Origin: Xenococcus sp. MO_188.B8
GTDB lineage: Bacteria > Cyanobacteriota > Cyanobacteriia > Cyanobacteriales > Xenococcaceae
Direction: 5' to 3'
DNA: 64,000 bases
NCBI GenBank assembly: GCA_030065615.1
Contig: JASJDR010000021.1
Span: 1-64,000 of the forward strand
Within the stretch, counting starts at the first letter, position 1; each line of letters opens with the position of its first letter. Position numbers and translations under genes: made by a program. Positions 43,890-53,861 of this stretch are shown here, piece by piece. The notes beneath the pieces were generated by a model. That model was not told the DNA's origin, did not search any database, and saw only the letters and a list, made by a program, of their open reading frames with translations.

Positions 43890-46010
43890 ATGAGTCAAAA
43901 TAACAAACCTCTTCGTCCGTCTTCGACCCCTGAAGATCCCAAAGCTTGGAAGATTTTTCCCCGTAACCTAACTGCCCGAGCCGCTTATATTGTACCTGGA
44001 AACCCTACCAGTAGCCGACCAGAGGATGGTGTCGATAATAGCTATCCAGGGTTAGAAATGGATGCCCGTAACCTGCAAAAATACTTCTTTCCTGGCCTAT
44101 ATTTTGAAGTATATCGAGACAATGGGGCGCGACTCGCAGGACTAACACCACCGGATCGAGCTGCTCAGTGGCTTAATTTAGGCTTAAGAGAAGAGGATCT
44201 TCAGAACAATTTATACTTGTGGGTTCTGCAAGGAAAAACTGCCGCTGCTCAAGATGCTAACCATCCTCCAGCTATTGACTTTGTGAAGACCCAAGGTTTA
44301 GGAGGATTATATGCCTGGCGTAAAATTAATGCCTTGTTTCCTGGTAAAGTTGCCGTGGCGATCGGACCGGAACCCCCTGCTGCTGGCGAAAAACTGGAGG
44401 CAGCAAAAGCTAAATTAGCTGAGGCTTGGCAGCATAATCAAAGTTCTGTCCAACGAGATGGAGTGGGGAAATTGGAATATGCGATATTGATCGCTCAACG
44501 TGCAACCTATCTCAGTCAGGAAGGAGTGCTCGATCCTGATGTTTATCAACCAGGAGAACTAACCCGAACCCTTTGTACGCCTTGGACTTATGATTTTCGG
44601 GACTGTCAATGTTTCTATTGGGCTTCTAATAAACCCGATGTTAGCAGTGGGGAAGATGATAAATATCCTTATCTGAATTTTCAACGCAAAAACTGGCAAG
44701 TTGACCCCCAAACTGAGGATATTGCCAATAGTTATCAAGCCCGTCGAGACCGTGAGATTGACTATGCAGAGATGATGATTGATTGGGAACAGTTGCGTCC
44801 TGTGGTCAATGGTCGAGAATGTGGTCAATCCTATAAACCAGAAGCTTCTCCCCAAGGACCGATTCTCACCTTAGAAGAAATTAAAACAGAATTGACTTAT
44901 TTGGCAACGGTAGAACATGCCTTAGCGGTGCAATATCTCTATGCTTACTATTCTGTTAATACCACCTATGAGGAACCAAACGATCCCGATCTCAGAACCT
45001 TTCGCCTCTGGAAAGGGGCTAACGAAATCTTTAAAATTGCCATTGATGAAATGCGCCATTTGCGTTGGGCTAATCAGGTATTAAAACTATTAGGAGCCCC
45101 AACTATTGTTAAACGGGCTGCTAAGCTGGGGCGACGTTTCCAAACTCCTTTCTATTTACAAAGTTTGACTAATACTCAATTACAGTGGTTTGTGGATGTA
45201 GAAAGGCCGAGTCGTTCGACCATTATCGGACTGGATGGGATGTATGTCGGTATTCAAACCTCCTTACAGCGACTCTCAGCTCAGGAAATCGATCCCGAAA
45301 TTCAACGCCGTGCCGTGGAAATCATTAAGCTGATTATTGATGAGGGAGAAGGTCATTATGTGCGTTTTAGTACGGCTCAACAAAATTTAGCCTTCTATGA
45401 TAATTCAGGACGGGGATATGATGATAACGGTCAGCCAATTTTACCTAGCTATATTCGTTCAGGAAATTGGAGTCAACAGAGTGAACCCCGACCTGATGTA
45501 CCTGGTGGTGTACTTTATGGGGCACCCCATCGGGAAACCCAAGATCCCGAAGGAATTAAATTACAGCTCCAAAGCGATGTACTTTATTTTACCTTGTTAG
45601 TCTTGTTAAAAATTGCCTTTGCCATGGAAGATGAACGTATTAGCGGGGCATCTTTACGTCAGGCGATCGCTTGTATGTTCAAGATGAATGACATTAATTT
45701 CCAACTGGCAGCCAAGGAAATGACCCCGTTATTTACCATTCCTGAATGGTGGGAAAGTGATCCCCCTGTGACTTCTCAAAATGCAGCTCATATATTGTTT
45801 GAAAAGGCCAAACAACAATTGATAGACTCAGGAGTGATCCAAAGTCCCGAGTTTGTCCAGAAGTTAATCCAACCCTCCTTAACCCAGTCCCGTGCTTTAC
45901 AAAATCCAGTCTTGACTCAAGTTTTAGGTAAACAGCATCAAGAAAGCATCGAAGATGTGATTGCCTACTTTGACCATGCCATCGATCAAACGTCTTATGA
46001 ATCAGTTTAA
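43890..46010 (+). CDS. Ferritin-like diiron protein (VioB-like domain) with LodA-neighbour N-terminus
   Basis: The 706-residue protein has two parts. Residues about 15-75 (IFPRNLTARAAYIVPGNPTS, NSYPGLEMDARNLQKYFFPG) resemble the openings of proteins encoded beside lodA genes. From about residue 325 is a ferritin-like four-helix domain of the iminophenyl-pyruvate-dimer-synthase type. Likely iron ligands are seen in ELTYLATVEHALAVQYLYAY, EIFKIAIDEMRHLRWA and IIDEGEGHYVRF, which provides the Glu/His pattern of a diiron site. A C-terminal helical region follows. The ATG at 43890 is preferred over a TTG 15 nt upstream. It overlaps the flavoprotein gene by 14 nt. Oxidase or oxygenase chemistry is inferred. 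Confidence 0.72.
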   Translation: MSQNNKPLRPSSTPEDPKAWKIFPRNLTARAAYIVPGNPTSSRPEDGVDNSYPGLEMDARNLQKYFFPGLYFEVYRDNGARLAGLTPPDRAAQWLNLGLREEDLQNNLYLWVLQGKTAAAQDANHPPAIDFVKTQGLGGLYAWRKINALFPGKVAVAIGPEPPAAGEKLEAAKAKLAEAWQHNQSSVQRDGVGKLEYAILIAQRATYLSQEGVLDPDVYQPGELTRTLCTPWTYDFRDCQCFYWASNKPDVSSGEDDKYPYLNFQRKNWQVDPQTEDIANSYQARRDREIDYAEMMIDWEQLRPVVNGRECGQSYKPEASPQGPILTLEEIKTELTYLATVEHALAVQYLYAYYSVNTTYEEPNDPDLRTFRLWKGANEIFKIAIDEMRHLRWANQVLKLLGAPTIVKRAAKLGRRFQTPFYLQSLTNTQLQWFVDVERPSRSTIIGLDGMYVGIQTSLQRLSAQEIDPEIQRRAVEIIKLIIDEGEGHYVRFSTAQQNLAFYDNSGRGYDDNGQPILPSYIRSGNWSQQSEPRPDVPGGVLYGAPHRETQDPEGIKLQLQSDVLYFTLLVLLKIAFAMEDERISGASLRQAIACMFKMNDINFQLAAKEMTPLFTIPEWWESDPPVTSQNAAHILFEKAKQQLIDSGVIQSPEFVQKLIQPSLTQSRALQNPVLTQVLGKQHQESIEDVIAYFDHAIDQTSYESV

Positions 46011-47127
46011 GGTTATTTCAACCACAGCAGTTCCCATTGCTGTGGTTGGTCAAAGTTTGACGGTCTATGCTGTCGCTGCAGCGTTAAGTCAGTTGGGTTA
46101 TGCTTGTACGTTAATTCATAATCCAAAAACTCTACAGTTTGCCGGACCGTCTTTAGTGCTCAATGATGTTGGTCAAACTTTGTTGCGGGAATTGTTTGGC
46201 GAGCTCAATTTTGAGCAGCTCGCTCAGCGTTTAACTTATCGTTGGGTGCGTTGGGGACAAGAAACGGACTCAGAACAGGTCTATCAACCTGCTTGGGTCA
46301 TTCCTTACTCTGTTTTATTAAACCAAATACTACAGTCCGAGATCATGCAGTCTGTTTCGATTGCTGATTCAAGGCAGATGACACTCCAGCAGTTGTCTAA
46401 TGATTATGCTTGGACAGTTTATGGGAGTCAACAACAAGCCGCTCTCACTATGGCAGAAACTCTTGATATCTTCCCTGGCGGGCAACGAGTAATGATAACG
46501 GCTGAGATTCCTCATGAGAGCTTAACCTTACGGGACAGTTGTTATATTGAATCCTTACCTAACGGTTGGTTGTTTTACGCACCCCTTGATGGTGATTCGG
46601 GAATACTTCAAGCTTGTTTGCCTAAGTTACCCATAAATCCGCGACGGGCTTTATTAGATTGCTTGTATTACAGTCAGCTAATTAGCCCTTTAGTTAACCA
46701 TCTCGATCAGGTGCGCTGTTTCCCTGCTGCTCCCTGTTTGCAGTTACCTCTTTATGGTTCAAGATGGCTGATGGTTGGGAATCCTGCGGTTAAGCTCGAT
46801 CCGATAAGTGGTGAAGGAACACCTTTTGCGCTCCGCACTGGGATTTTAGCGGCTGCAGTTATTGATGGTATTTTACAAAATTCTACTACCGCAGATGCTT
46901 TGTTAAATCATTATCAAACTCGCTTAACTCATTCATTCCTGTCTCATTTACAAGGATGTAGTAAATACTATCAACCTGTATTAGGCAATCATGAGTTATG
47001 GCAAGGTGAAATTAATCAGATGATTAATACTGGTCAGAATTTATCAAGTCGATTAAAACAACAAACAAACCTCAATCTAAATTATCAATTAATTGGTTTG
47101 AAATTGCAGGAACTTGCCCCAAACTAA
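45997..47127 (+). CDS. LodB-like FAD-dependent oxidoreductase
   Basis: The 376-residue protein has an N-terminal dinucleotide-binding strand-helix (IAVVGQSLTVYAVAAALSQL) in which the usual GxGxxG is degenerate. The conserved second FAD motif is WLMVGNPAVKLDPISGEGTP followed by FALRTGILAAAVIDG. This is the fold of LodB, QhpG and tryptophan halogenase-like monooxygenases; LodB and QhpG hydroxylate the Trp that becomes the quinone cofactor. ATG at 45997 overlaps the ferritin-like gene by 14 nt, so translation is coupled. The degenerate FAD loop makes activity less certain. Confidence 0.75.
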   Translation: MNQFKVISTTAVPIAVVGQSLTVYAVAAALSQLGYACTLIHNPKTLQFAGPSLVLNDVGQTLLRELFGELNFEQLAQRLTYRWVRWGQETDSEQVYQPAWVIPYSVLLNQILQSEIMQSVSIADSRQMTLQQLSNDYAWTVYGSQQQAALTMAETLDIFPGGQRVMITAEIPHESLTLRDSCYIESLPNGWLFYAPLDGDSGILQACLPKLPINPRRALLDCLYYSQLISPLVNHLDQVRCFPAAPCLQLPLYGSRWLMVGNPAVKLDPISGEGTPFALRTGILAAAVIDGILQNSTTADALLNHYQTRLTHSFLSHLQGCSKYYQPVLGNHELWQGEINQMINTGQNLSSRLKQQTNLNLNYQLIGLKLQELAPN

Positions 47128-47412
47128 AGCGGGTAAACCGCTGTTAGCCCCGTCCATAGTCAAAACTGGATTTTTTAAATCCTCTTCGCTCTTGAATCGA
47201 GGCACTGTGAACCATTACATCGAAGATAATCCTCTGCCGTATTGCTTCTGATGGTGGAGTTACAATATCTGTGTTGAAGAAATATGTTGAAGGGCAAAAT
47301 ACGCCCCATTTAACCCTGCCCGTGCTAGCATCTCAAATTTCGCTTATCGGCGGAAAGCGAAGCTTCCCGCACGGAAGCTAAAAAGAATTTGCCATTACAT
47401 TCATAACATTCT
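47128..47412. other. Intergenic segment with repeat fragments
   Basis: No gene is supported. AGCGG-GTAAA-CCGCT at 47127-47141 is a small hairpin after the flavoprotein stop. TCGGCGGAAAGCGAAGCTTC at 47347-47366 shares TCGGCGGAAAGC with position 205-216, a dispersed repeat. Confidence 0.45.
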
Positions 47413-48828
47413 ATGAATCCTAATCCCTTTTTAAATCTTGAATATGAACCAGAGGTCGAGCATAACTTAGGAGCAGACTATTATGATGTAGTTCCAGCAG
47501 CAGAATTTCCCATACATATTTTACGATTTCGTAATGATCGTCTACTGCCAATCTTAAAATTAAATCCTGAACAAGTCAGCGATCAAGATTTTATCGAAGC
47601 TTTTGGCAAATTTCAGATCCAACAACCTTTTCTGGCTTTACGATATCATGGCTATCAATTTGGTCAGTACAATCCCTATTTAGGCGATGGGCGAGGTTTT
47701 CTGTATGGACAAGTTAGGGGCAATGATAATATTCTCTATGACTTTGGTACTAAAGGTTCGGGGAGAACACCCTATTCCCGGACAGCAGATGGCAGATTAA
47801 CCCTCAAAGGAGGGGTAAGAGAGATCTTAGCAGCAGAGGCATTACATCAGTTGGGAGTAAGAACTTCTAGATGCTTAAGTATGATCGAAACAGGAGAATC
47901 CTTATGGCGTGGTGATGAACCTTCACCGACTCGTTCCTCAGTAATGGTAAGATTTAGCCGTTCCCATATTCGTTTCGGAACTTTTGAAAGGTTACATTAT
48001 TTGCAGCGTCCTGATTTAATTCAAAAATTATTAGATCGCGTTATTGCTGTTTATTATCCCCATCTTGCTCGGACAGCGGAAAAATATGCTTTATTTTATG
48101 CAGAATTGGTGACTAGAGTTGCCGAATTAGTTGCCCAATGGATGGCTGCGGGATTTTGTCACGGAGTCTTAAATACTGACAATATGTCGATTACAGGGGA
48201 AAGTTTTGATTATGGACCCTATGCTTTTATTCCGACCTATAATCCTCAGTTTACTGCAGCTTATTTTGATTATGGAGGACGCTATAGCTATGGGAATCAA
48301 CCTTTTATCTGTAAGCTAAATTTAGAGATGCTGCAATTACCTCTGGCAATGGTAATGTCAACCGCAGATTTAGAAGCAGGATTGGCACAGTTTGATGATT
48401 GCTATAATGCTACTTACGAAAAATTAATGATCCAAAAGTTGGGGTTTCCTGATATATTTGTTCCTCAAGCAGCCGAGTTATTAACTGAGACGATTAACTT
48501 ACTGCGTAATAGTGATTTGGGATATCATAATTTTTTTGCCGAACTCGCTCAATGGTTTAATGATGGTTGGCGAGATCATCATGATTTGATATTAGAAAAT
48601 GCTTCTTTTACTCAAGAAATCGGAGATAACTGGAAAAAACTATATCATATTTGTTTAAATAAATTAGCATCATCAACCATGGCAGAAATACGCGATCGCT
48701 TATCTTTTAACAATCCCAAAACGGCTTTACTCCGGCCTGTAATTGAATCTATTTGGCAACCTATTGTAGAAACAAATAATTGGCAACCTTTTTATGACTT
48801 AATAAAAAAAATTCAACCTAAAAATTAA
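47413..48828 (+). CDS. selO: SelO/YdiU-family protein AMPylase
   Basis: SelO is a pseudokinase-fold enzyme that transfers AMP to Ser, Thr or Tyr of redox proteins. The 471-residue protein has [20 protein letters not shown]-like text, [60 protein letters not shown] (catalytic-loop equivalent with the metal-binding Asn and Asp) and [13 protein letters not shown]. The length is normal for cyanobacterial members. The C-terminal selenocysteine or Cys seen in some SelO proteins is absent here. Confidence 0.92.
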   Translation: MNPNPFLNLEYEPEVEHNLGADYYDVVPAAEFPIHILRFRNDRLLPILKLNPEQVSDQDFIEAFGKFQIQQPFLALRYHGYQFGQYNPYLGDGRGFLYGQVRGNDNILYDFGTKGSGRTPYSRTADGRLTLKGGVREILAAEALHQLGVRTSRCLSMIETGESLWRGDEPSPTRSSVMVRFSRSHIRFGTFERLHYLQRPDLIQKLLDRVIAVYYPHLARTAEKYALFYAELVTRVAELVAQWMAAGFCHGVLNTDNMSITGESFDYGPYAFIPTYNPQFTAAYFDYGGRYSYGNQPFICKLNLEMLQLPLAMVMSTADLEAGLAQFDDCYNATYEKLMIQKLGFPDIFVPQAAELLTETINLLRNSDLGYHNFFAELAQWFNDGWRDHHDLILENASFTQEIGDNWKKLYHICLNKLASSTMAEIRDRLSFNNPKTALLRPVIESIWQPIVETNNWQPFYDLIKKIQPKN

Positions 48829-48856
48829 TCACTAATAACTGAAAACTGAATTAATT

Positions 48857-50212
48857 ATGTTTCAAGGTTTACGCTGGCGTTTGCTGATTTATTACTTAAC
48901 AGTAATAGCAAGTATTTTAAGTGTGTTTGTTGCAGGAGTATATCTCTTCTTTGGCCGCACTCTATATCAACAATTAGACAAAAAATTATTAACCTTAGCT
49001 CAATCTGCTGCCTCTTCTTTCTCCGCAGTGGAAAACCAAGGAAAATCCTATTTAAATAAAGTAGATAAGGTACCATGGCGAGATATTTTTAACAGGGACA
49101 AACAAAGCTTAGAATGGTTTGATGCTCAAGGTAATTTGTTAGGAAGTAAAGGTTTCTTCCAATTGGAAATGGAACCAAAACCTGGGGCATTGAATATGGT
49201 AGTGAATTTACCTCAAAATAAAAAGCAAAAACAAGAACAAGAACAAGAACAAGAACAAGAAGAAGTTGAAATTCGTTCTTATACTATTTCTGTTTTTAAA
49301 GATAGTAAGATTCCTGATACACCTGCTACTTTAGAAGGATATATCAGAGCTAGTCAATCTATTGAGGAAATAGATGGAGTACAGAATAAACTTTTTTGGG
49401 TTTTGATTGCTGGGGAAGGAGTGACTTTAATTTTGAGTGGCTTGGGAGGAATTTGGTTAACCCATGAAGCTATTGCTCCTATCAAAGCAAGTTTTTTACA
49501 ATTAAAACAATTTACTGCTGATGCATCCCATGAATTAAGAGGGCCTTTAACTGCTATTAAAGCTTCTGTTGATATCATGAAAAGTCATCCTGAAAGAATT
49601 CATCCTAAAGATACCAAAAAAATAACAGCAATTTCTAGTGCTACTGATCAAATGGGTCAGCTGATAGAAGACTTATTGTTTCTCGCAAGAACTGACAAAA
49701 AAGTTGTTATGCCAACTAGGGAAAAAAAAGCAGTGTCTCTCGATCAGATTTTACAAAATATTGTAGTTTTATTAGAACCTTTTGCCCAAAGTAAAAATAT
49801 TACTTTAGAGTCCCAAATTCAAGAAGATTTTTTTGTTCTAGGAGAAAAATCTCAACTCACTCGTTTGTTTTCTAATTTATTACAAAATGCTTTGCAATAT
49901 ACCCCAGAAGGCGGAACTGTTATCTTAGAATTATACAAACAGAGTCGTTATGCAGTTATTAATGTTAAAGATACGGGAATTGGCATTAGTCCTGAACAAC
50001 TACCCTATATCTTTGATCGCTTTTGGCGTGCCGATAAAGCTCGTTCTCGTAGAGAAGGTGGAACAGGTTTAGGGCTCGCTATTGTAAAAGCGATCGCTGA
50101 CAGTCATGGCGGAAAAATTTCTGTTACAAGTAATGTTAATGTTGGCAGTTGTTTTCAAGTAAAACTACCTTTACTCAATTATAGTGGAGCGCAGACTATA
50201 AGTAATAAGTAA
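48857..50212 (+). CDS. Membrane sensor histidine kinase with a hexanucleotide repeat
   Basis: The 451-residue kinase has two membrane helices (LIYYLTVIASILSVFVAGVY and VLIAGEGVTLILSGLGGIWL) around an extracytoplasmic sensor. The core has the phospho-His in FTADASHELRGPLTAIKASV, the N-box NLLQNALQYT, the G1 box VKDTGIGIS and the G2 box GGTGLGLAIV. The sensor contains an EQEQEQEQEE run encoded by five CAAGAA repeats at 49232-49261. No response regulator is adjacent, so it is an orphan. It is a clear paralog of the kinase at 27506. Confidence 0.9.
   Translation: MFQGLRWRLLIYYLTVIASILSVFVAGVYLFFGRTLYQQLDKKLLTLAQSAASSFSAVENQGKSYLNKVDKVPWRDIFNRDKQSLEWFDAQGNLLGSKGFFQLEMEPKPGALNMVVNLPQNKKQKQEQEQEQEQEEVEIRSYTISVFKDSKIPDTPATLEGYIRASQSIEEIDGVQNKLFWVLIAGEGVTLILSGLGGIWLTHEAIAPIKASFLQLKQFTADASHELRGPLTAIKASVDIMKSHPERIHPKDTKKITAISSATDQMGQLIEDLLFLARTDKKVVMPTREKKAVSLDQILQNIVVLLEPFAQSKNITLESQIQEDFFVLGEKSQLTRLFSNLLQNALQYTPEGGTVILELYKQSRYAVINVKDTGIGISPEQLPYIFDRFWRADKARSRREGGTGLGLAIVKAIADSHGGKISVTSNVNVGSCFQVKLPLLNYSGAQTISNK
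49232..49261 (+). repeat. Five tandem CAAGAA hexanucleotides in the kinase sensor
   Basis: Five exact CAAGAA units encode alternating Gln-Glu in the extracytoplasmic domain. A unit gain or loss would change the linker by two residues without a frameshift. Confidence 0.9.
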
Positions 50213-50250
50213 TAAGTGATATAGTGTTTCTCTTACTCCTGTTTGCTATC

Positions 50251-51321
50251 TCAAAACTGAGATCTTAGGGCTTGTAGTAATATCTGATTTTCTTCTTGTG
50301 TGCCGATCGCGGTTCGGAAATAATAGGGTTCTAATCCTTGTTTGCCACCAAAATCTGCTACTAAAACATTGTTTTCTTCTAAGAATTTAACTAAATCACC
50401 AGAGGTAATTCCTAAAGGTTTGCTGTTAATAAAAAGAAAATTTGTTGCGGTGGGATAAACTATCAATCCCAGTTTTTCTAAAGCAGGAATTAACTGCTGT
50501 TTACTTTGGTGAATTTGGTTAATATTATGCTGAATATATTCTCGATCTTTTAAAGCGGCTCGGGAAGCTGCGATCGCAAGTTTATTCACAGGAAATAGTT
50601 GGGCAATCCGATAAAGATAGTCAGCAATCTTATGATTAGTAATGGCATAACCAACTCTAATTCCTGCAAGCCCAAAGCTTTTCGATAAACTTCGTAGCAC
50701 AATTAAATTAGGGTAAATATCGACTAAATCAGCTACGGTTTCTTGACAAAATTCGTAGTAACATTCATCGATTACCACAATAGAATCTAGTTTTTCCAAG
50801 ATTTTTAGCAGATTTTCTCTAGGTTCTAAATTAGCAGTAGGATTATTGGGATTTGCCAGAAAAATAACTTTAGTTTGCGGGGTAACTCGATTGATAATAG
50901 CATCAACATCTAAGCTGAAATCTTCTTTTCTTGCTACTTCAATTGGTACAGCTCCAACAACTTTTGTCGCGAAACTATAGACAAAAAATGTTGGCCTTGG
51001 CAGTATAACTTCTTCTCCTGGTGCCAGGAAAATTTTAACAATTAATTCTATTAAATCATCAGAGCCATTCCCAATGACAATCTGTTCGGGGCTAACCCCT
51101 GTATAATCTGCTAAAGCTGTCCTTAAACTACCACCTAAGACATCAGGATAGCGATTAATTTGATTTGCGGTTTCCGCGATCGCTTGTACTACTTTAGGCG
51201 ATGGTGGATAGGGTAATTCTCCTTTGTCTAAGCGAATCGCATTTTCCCCTCTAATGATGGCTTGTTTGGGGCTTAAGTTTTTAATATATTCGTTGAAGAG
51301 ACTATCTAATTTGATATTCAA
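50251..51321 (-). CDS. hisC: Histidinol-phosphate aminotransferase
   Basis: HisC transfers the amino group from glutamate to imidazole-acetol phosphate in histidine synthesis. The 356-residue PLP enzyme has IVIGNGSDDLIELIVKIF, ANPNNPTANLEPRENL, VVIDECYYEF and the PLP-binding Lys in VLRSLSKSFGLAGIRVGYA. The N-terminal ENAIRLDKGELPYPPSP is typical of class I aminotransferases of the HisC branch. It is not linked to other his genes here. Confidence 0.92.
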   Translation of the reverse strand: MNIKLDSLFNEYIKNLSPKQAIIRGENAIRLDKGELPYPPSPKVVQAIAETANQINRYPDVLGGSLRTALADYTGVSPEQIVIGNGSDDLIELIVKIFLAPGEEVILPRPTFFVYSFATKVVGAVPIEVARKEDFSLDVDAIINRVTPQTKVIFLANPNNPTANLEPRENLLKILEKLDSIVVIDECYYEFCQETVADLVDIYPNLIVLRSLSKSFGLAGIRVGYAITNHKIADYLYRIAQLFPVNKLAIAASRAALKDREYIQHNINQIHQSKQQLIPALEKLGLIVYPTATNFLFINSKPLGITSGDLVKFLEENNVLVADFGGKQGLEPYYFRTAIGTQEENQILLQALRSQF

Positions 51322-51438
51322 GGTAGTAGCATAATTTTCATTGATCTATCTCACTATACAAGGAGAAAAAAACTTCTACCAAATAAGTTCAAGATTAAGT
51401 GTAAATCCAGGTAAAACCAAGTAGTTAATTAATATTAA

Positions 51439-52140
51439 CTACTCCCAGGAATAATCAGTTCTTGCCCAAAAAGTATTTTTCCAGACGAAAATTAATAAAA
51501 AAATAGAAATTAACGCTCCTAAATTATATTTAACAACTTTTTTGAATAATTGATGTCGTTTTTGCCTTTTGTTATTTTGGGCTATATTTTGCAGGGAATC
51601 TGTTTCTTTTTGGAGATTATCAGTAATATCACTTTTTAAGTTTTCAATATCTAGCGACTCAGGAAATTTTACTTTATTAGAAGATTTTTTTTGAATTATT
51701 TCAGCAATAGTCTCTTGGGAATTAGCAGATTCTATCTGGGTCTGAAAATCTTGAATAACTTCCAATCTTGGGACAATTTGATAATTTATATTAGCATTAT
51801 ATGTATGATAAATTCGAAAAGCGTTATTAATATTAAGAGGAATTGCTAAGATCAGCAAGATAGCAAAAACTAGACATAACCAGGAAATAATTTTCAGGAA
51901 AATTTTTTCTATCGGAGTACGATAATTTGTGTCTTCGTAAAAAACAAAAACGATGCCGAGAAAGATGATGGGAATCCTTTCAATAATAGCTCCTATGCTC
52001 CGAAGTTCCCAATCAGGATTCATTAAATCTGGTGGAATAAAGATATTTATGAAATCAACCGCAGCCATCATCAGTAGTCCGTAACCAACTATTCGTAAAA
52101 TAGAAATAGTTAAAATCTGTTGTTCGTTGGGAACTTTCAT
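51439..52140 (-). CDS. HpsJ-like membrane protein
   Basis: The 233-residue protein has four membrane helices (ISILRIVGYGLLMMAAVDFI, ERIPIIFLGIVFVFY, IISWLCLVFAILLILAIPLN and YNLGALISIFLLIFVW) and a long hydrophilic coiled region between the third and fourth (IQDFQTQIESANSQETIAEI). The plan matches the cyanobacterial HpsJ family, linked to exopolysaccharide or hormogonium polysaccharide loci. The family call is from architecture, so it is moderate. No hps gene is nearby. Confidence 0.6.
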   Translation of the reverse strand: MKVPNEQQILTISILRIVGYGLLMMAAVDFINIFIPPDLMNPDWELRSIGAIIERIPIIFLGIVFVFYEDTNYRTPIEKIFLKIISWLCLVFAILLILAIPLNINNAFRIYHTYNANINYQIVPRLEVIQDFQTQIESANSQETIAEIIQKKSSNKVKFPESLDIENLKSDITDNLQKETDSLQNIAQNNKRQKRHQLFKKVVKYNLGALISIFLLIFVWKNTFWARTDYSWE

Positions 52141-52362
52141 AGGGAAAGAAAGTTAAAGCAAATTGAGAATTAGACCTGTCTAGTATAGCGGCTCAGAATA
52201 TTATGGCAATACAACATTAGAGATGGTCATTATCTTTTAAATAAGGCGTTAATTGTGATAATTCAAAGAGATTAAAGGTTTTTGACTAAGTATAATTTTT
52301 CCCTCCATCGATTTGAGAAACGCTATAAAATCAATCTTGAGCTCAATAATGAAATATTAAGA

Positions 52363-53859
52363 ATGAACTTTAGTGAAGAACTAACCCTACTCTTGCGTGC
52401 CTGTTACCCTTTGATTTATATAGCTACAACCGAAGAAGAAAGATTAGAAAAAGCGATCGCAGAGATTGTTCGTCCTTTGGGAAATCGTAATGTTTATATC
52501 TGGGATTTTGTCGAAGGTTATGGCGATAATCCTAATAATCAAGGATTTGGCAAACGTAATCCGTTACAGGCTTTAGAATTTATCGAAAAATTGCCTTCTC
52601 AGACTGGAGGAGTCTTTATTTTACGAGATTTCCCCCGTTTTTTTGAAGATATTTCCATCTCCCGTAAACTACGTAACCTAGCTCGTGATCTCAAGTCGCA
52701 ACCGAAAAATATTATTATTATTTCTTCACAAATCGATATCCCTGCCGAATTAGCTGAAATATTAACTATCTTAGATTTTCCTTTACCAACCGCTGCTCAA
52801 ATTAAGACAGAAATTACCAGATTAATCTCAGCAACGGGTCAAGTTATAGGGTCAAAACTGCTCAATGAATTAGTGCGGTCGGCTCAAGGTCTATCCTTAG
52901 AAAGAATTAGAAGAGTTTTAACTAAAGCGATCGCATCCCACGGTAAACTAGAACCAGAAGATGTGGAATTAATTTTAGAAGAAAAACGACAATCGATTCG
53001 GCAAACCCAAATTCTCGATTTTTATCCGGCGACCGAACAAATCTCAGATATTGGCGGTTTAGATAATCTTAAGGATTGGCTAGTCAGAAGAGGAGGTGCT
53101 TTCAGTGAACAAGCCCGAGCCTACGGTTTACCAAATCCTCGGGGCTTACTACTGGCAGGAATTCAAGGCACAGGTAAATCTCTCACCGCAAAAGCGATCG
53201 CCCATAACTGGCATTTACCGCTCCTGAGATTAGATGTTGGGCGTTTATTCGCTGGTTTAGTGGGAGAATCAGAATCCCGCACGCGACAGATGATTAACCT
53301 AGCAGAAGCTTTAGCACCTTGTATCCTATGGATTGACGAAATTGATAAAGCCTTTGCGGGGGGCACCTCTAAGGGTGATTCCGGTACTACTAGTCGGGTT
53401 TTTGGAACATTTATCACTTGGTTAGCGGAGAAGCAGTCTCCAGTATTTGTAGTTGCCACAGCTAATAATATTCAGACTTTACCCCCAGAAATGTTGCGCA
53501 AAGGAAGATTCGACGAAATCTTTTTTGTAGGTTTGCCTTCTCAAGAAGAAAGAGAAGCTATTTTTCAGGTGCATTTAGGCAAATTACGCCCTCACAACCT
53601 CAAAAATTACGATCTCAAACGATTAGCTTATGAAACCCCCGACTTTTCAGGAGCAGAAATCGAACAAACTCTCATTGAAGCGATGCATATTGGCTTTAGT
53701 CAAAATCGAGATTTTACAACAGAAGATATCTTAGAAGCCGCTAGTCAAACTGTTCCCTTAGCCAAAACTGCCCAGGAACAAATTAAATTCTTACATGATT
53801 GGGCAGCCGCAGGAAAAGCTCGGATGGCATCGCGGAAAACTGGCATTTCGATGAGTTAG
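52363..53859 (+). CDS. ycf46: Ycf46-like AAA ATPase
   Basis: Residues 1-190 are the helical Ycf46 N-terminal domain (LTLLLRACYPLIYIATTEEE, VYIWDFVEGYG). Residues 220-400 are an AAA module with Walker A GIQGTGKSLTAKAIA, Walker B CILWIDEIDKAF, the second region of homology RKGRFDEIFFVGLPS and the FSGAEIEQTLIEA lid. Ycf46 is conserved in cyanobacteria and plastids and linked to CO2 utilisation, though its substrate is unclear. ATG at 52363 starts the conserved part; a TTG 81 nt upstream is less likely. Confidence 0.9.
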   Translation: MNFSEELTLLLRACYPLIYIATTEEERLEKAIAEIVRPLGNRNVYIWDFVEGYGDNPNNQGFGKRNPLQALEFIEKLPSQTGGVFILRDFPRFFEDISISRKLRNLARDLKSQPKNIIIISSQIDIPAELAEILTILDFPLPTAAQIKTEITRLISATGQVIGSKLLNELVRSAQGLSLERIRRVLTKAIASHGKLEPEDVELILEEKRQSIRQTQILDFYPATEQISDIGGLDNLKDWLVRRGGAFSEQARAYGLPNPRGLLLAGIQGTGKSLTAKAIAHNWHLPLLRLDVGRLFAGLVGESESRTRQMINLAEALAPCILWIDEIDKAFAGGTSKGDSGTTSRVFGTFITWLAEKQSPVFVVATANNIQTLPPEMLRKGRFDEIFFVGLPSQEEREAIFQVHLGKLRPHNLKNYDLKRLAYETPDFSGAEIEQTLIEAMHIGFSQNRDFTTEDILEAASQTVPLAKTAQEQIKFLHDWAAAGKARMASRKTGISMS

Positions 53860-53861
53860 GA

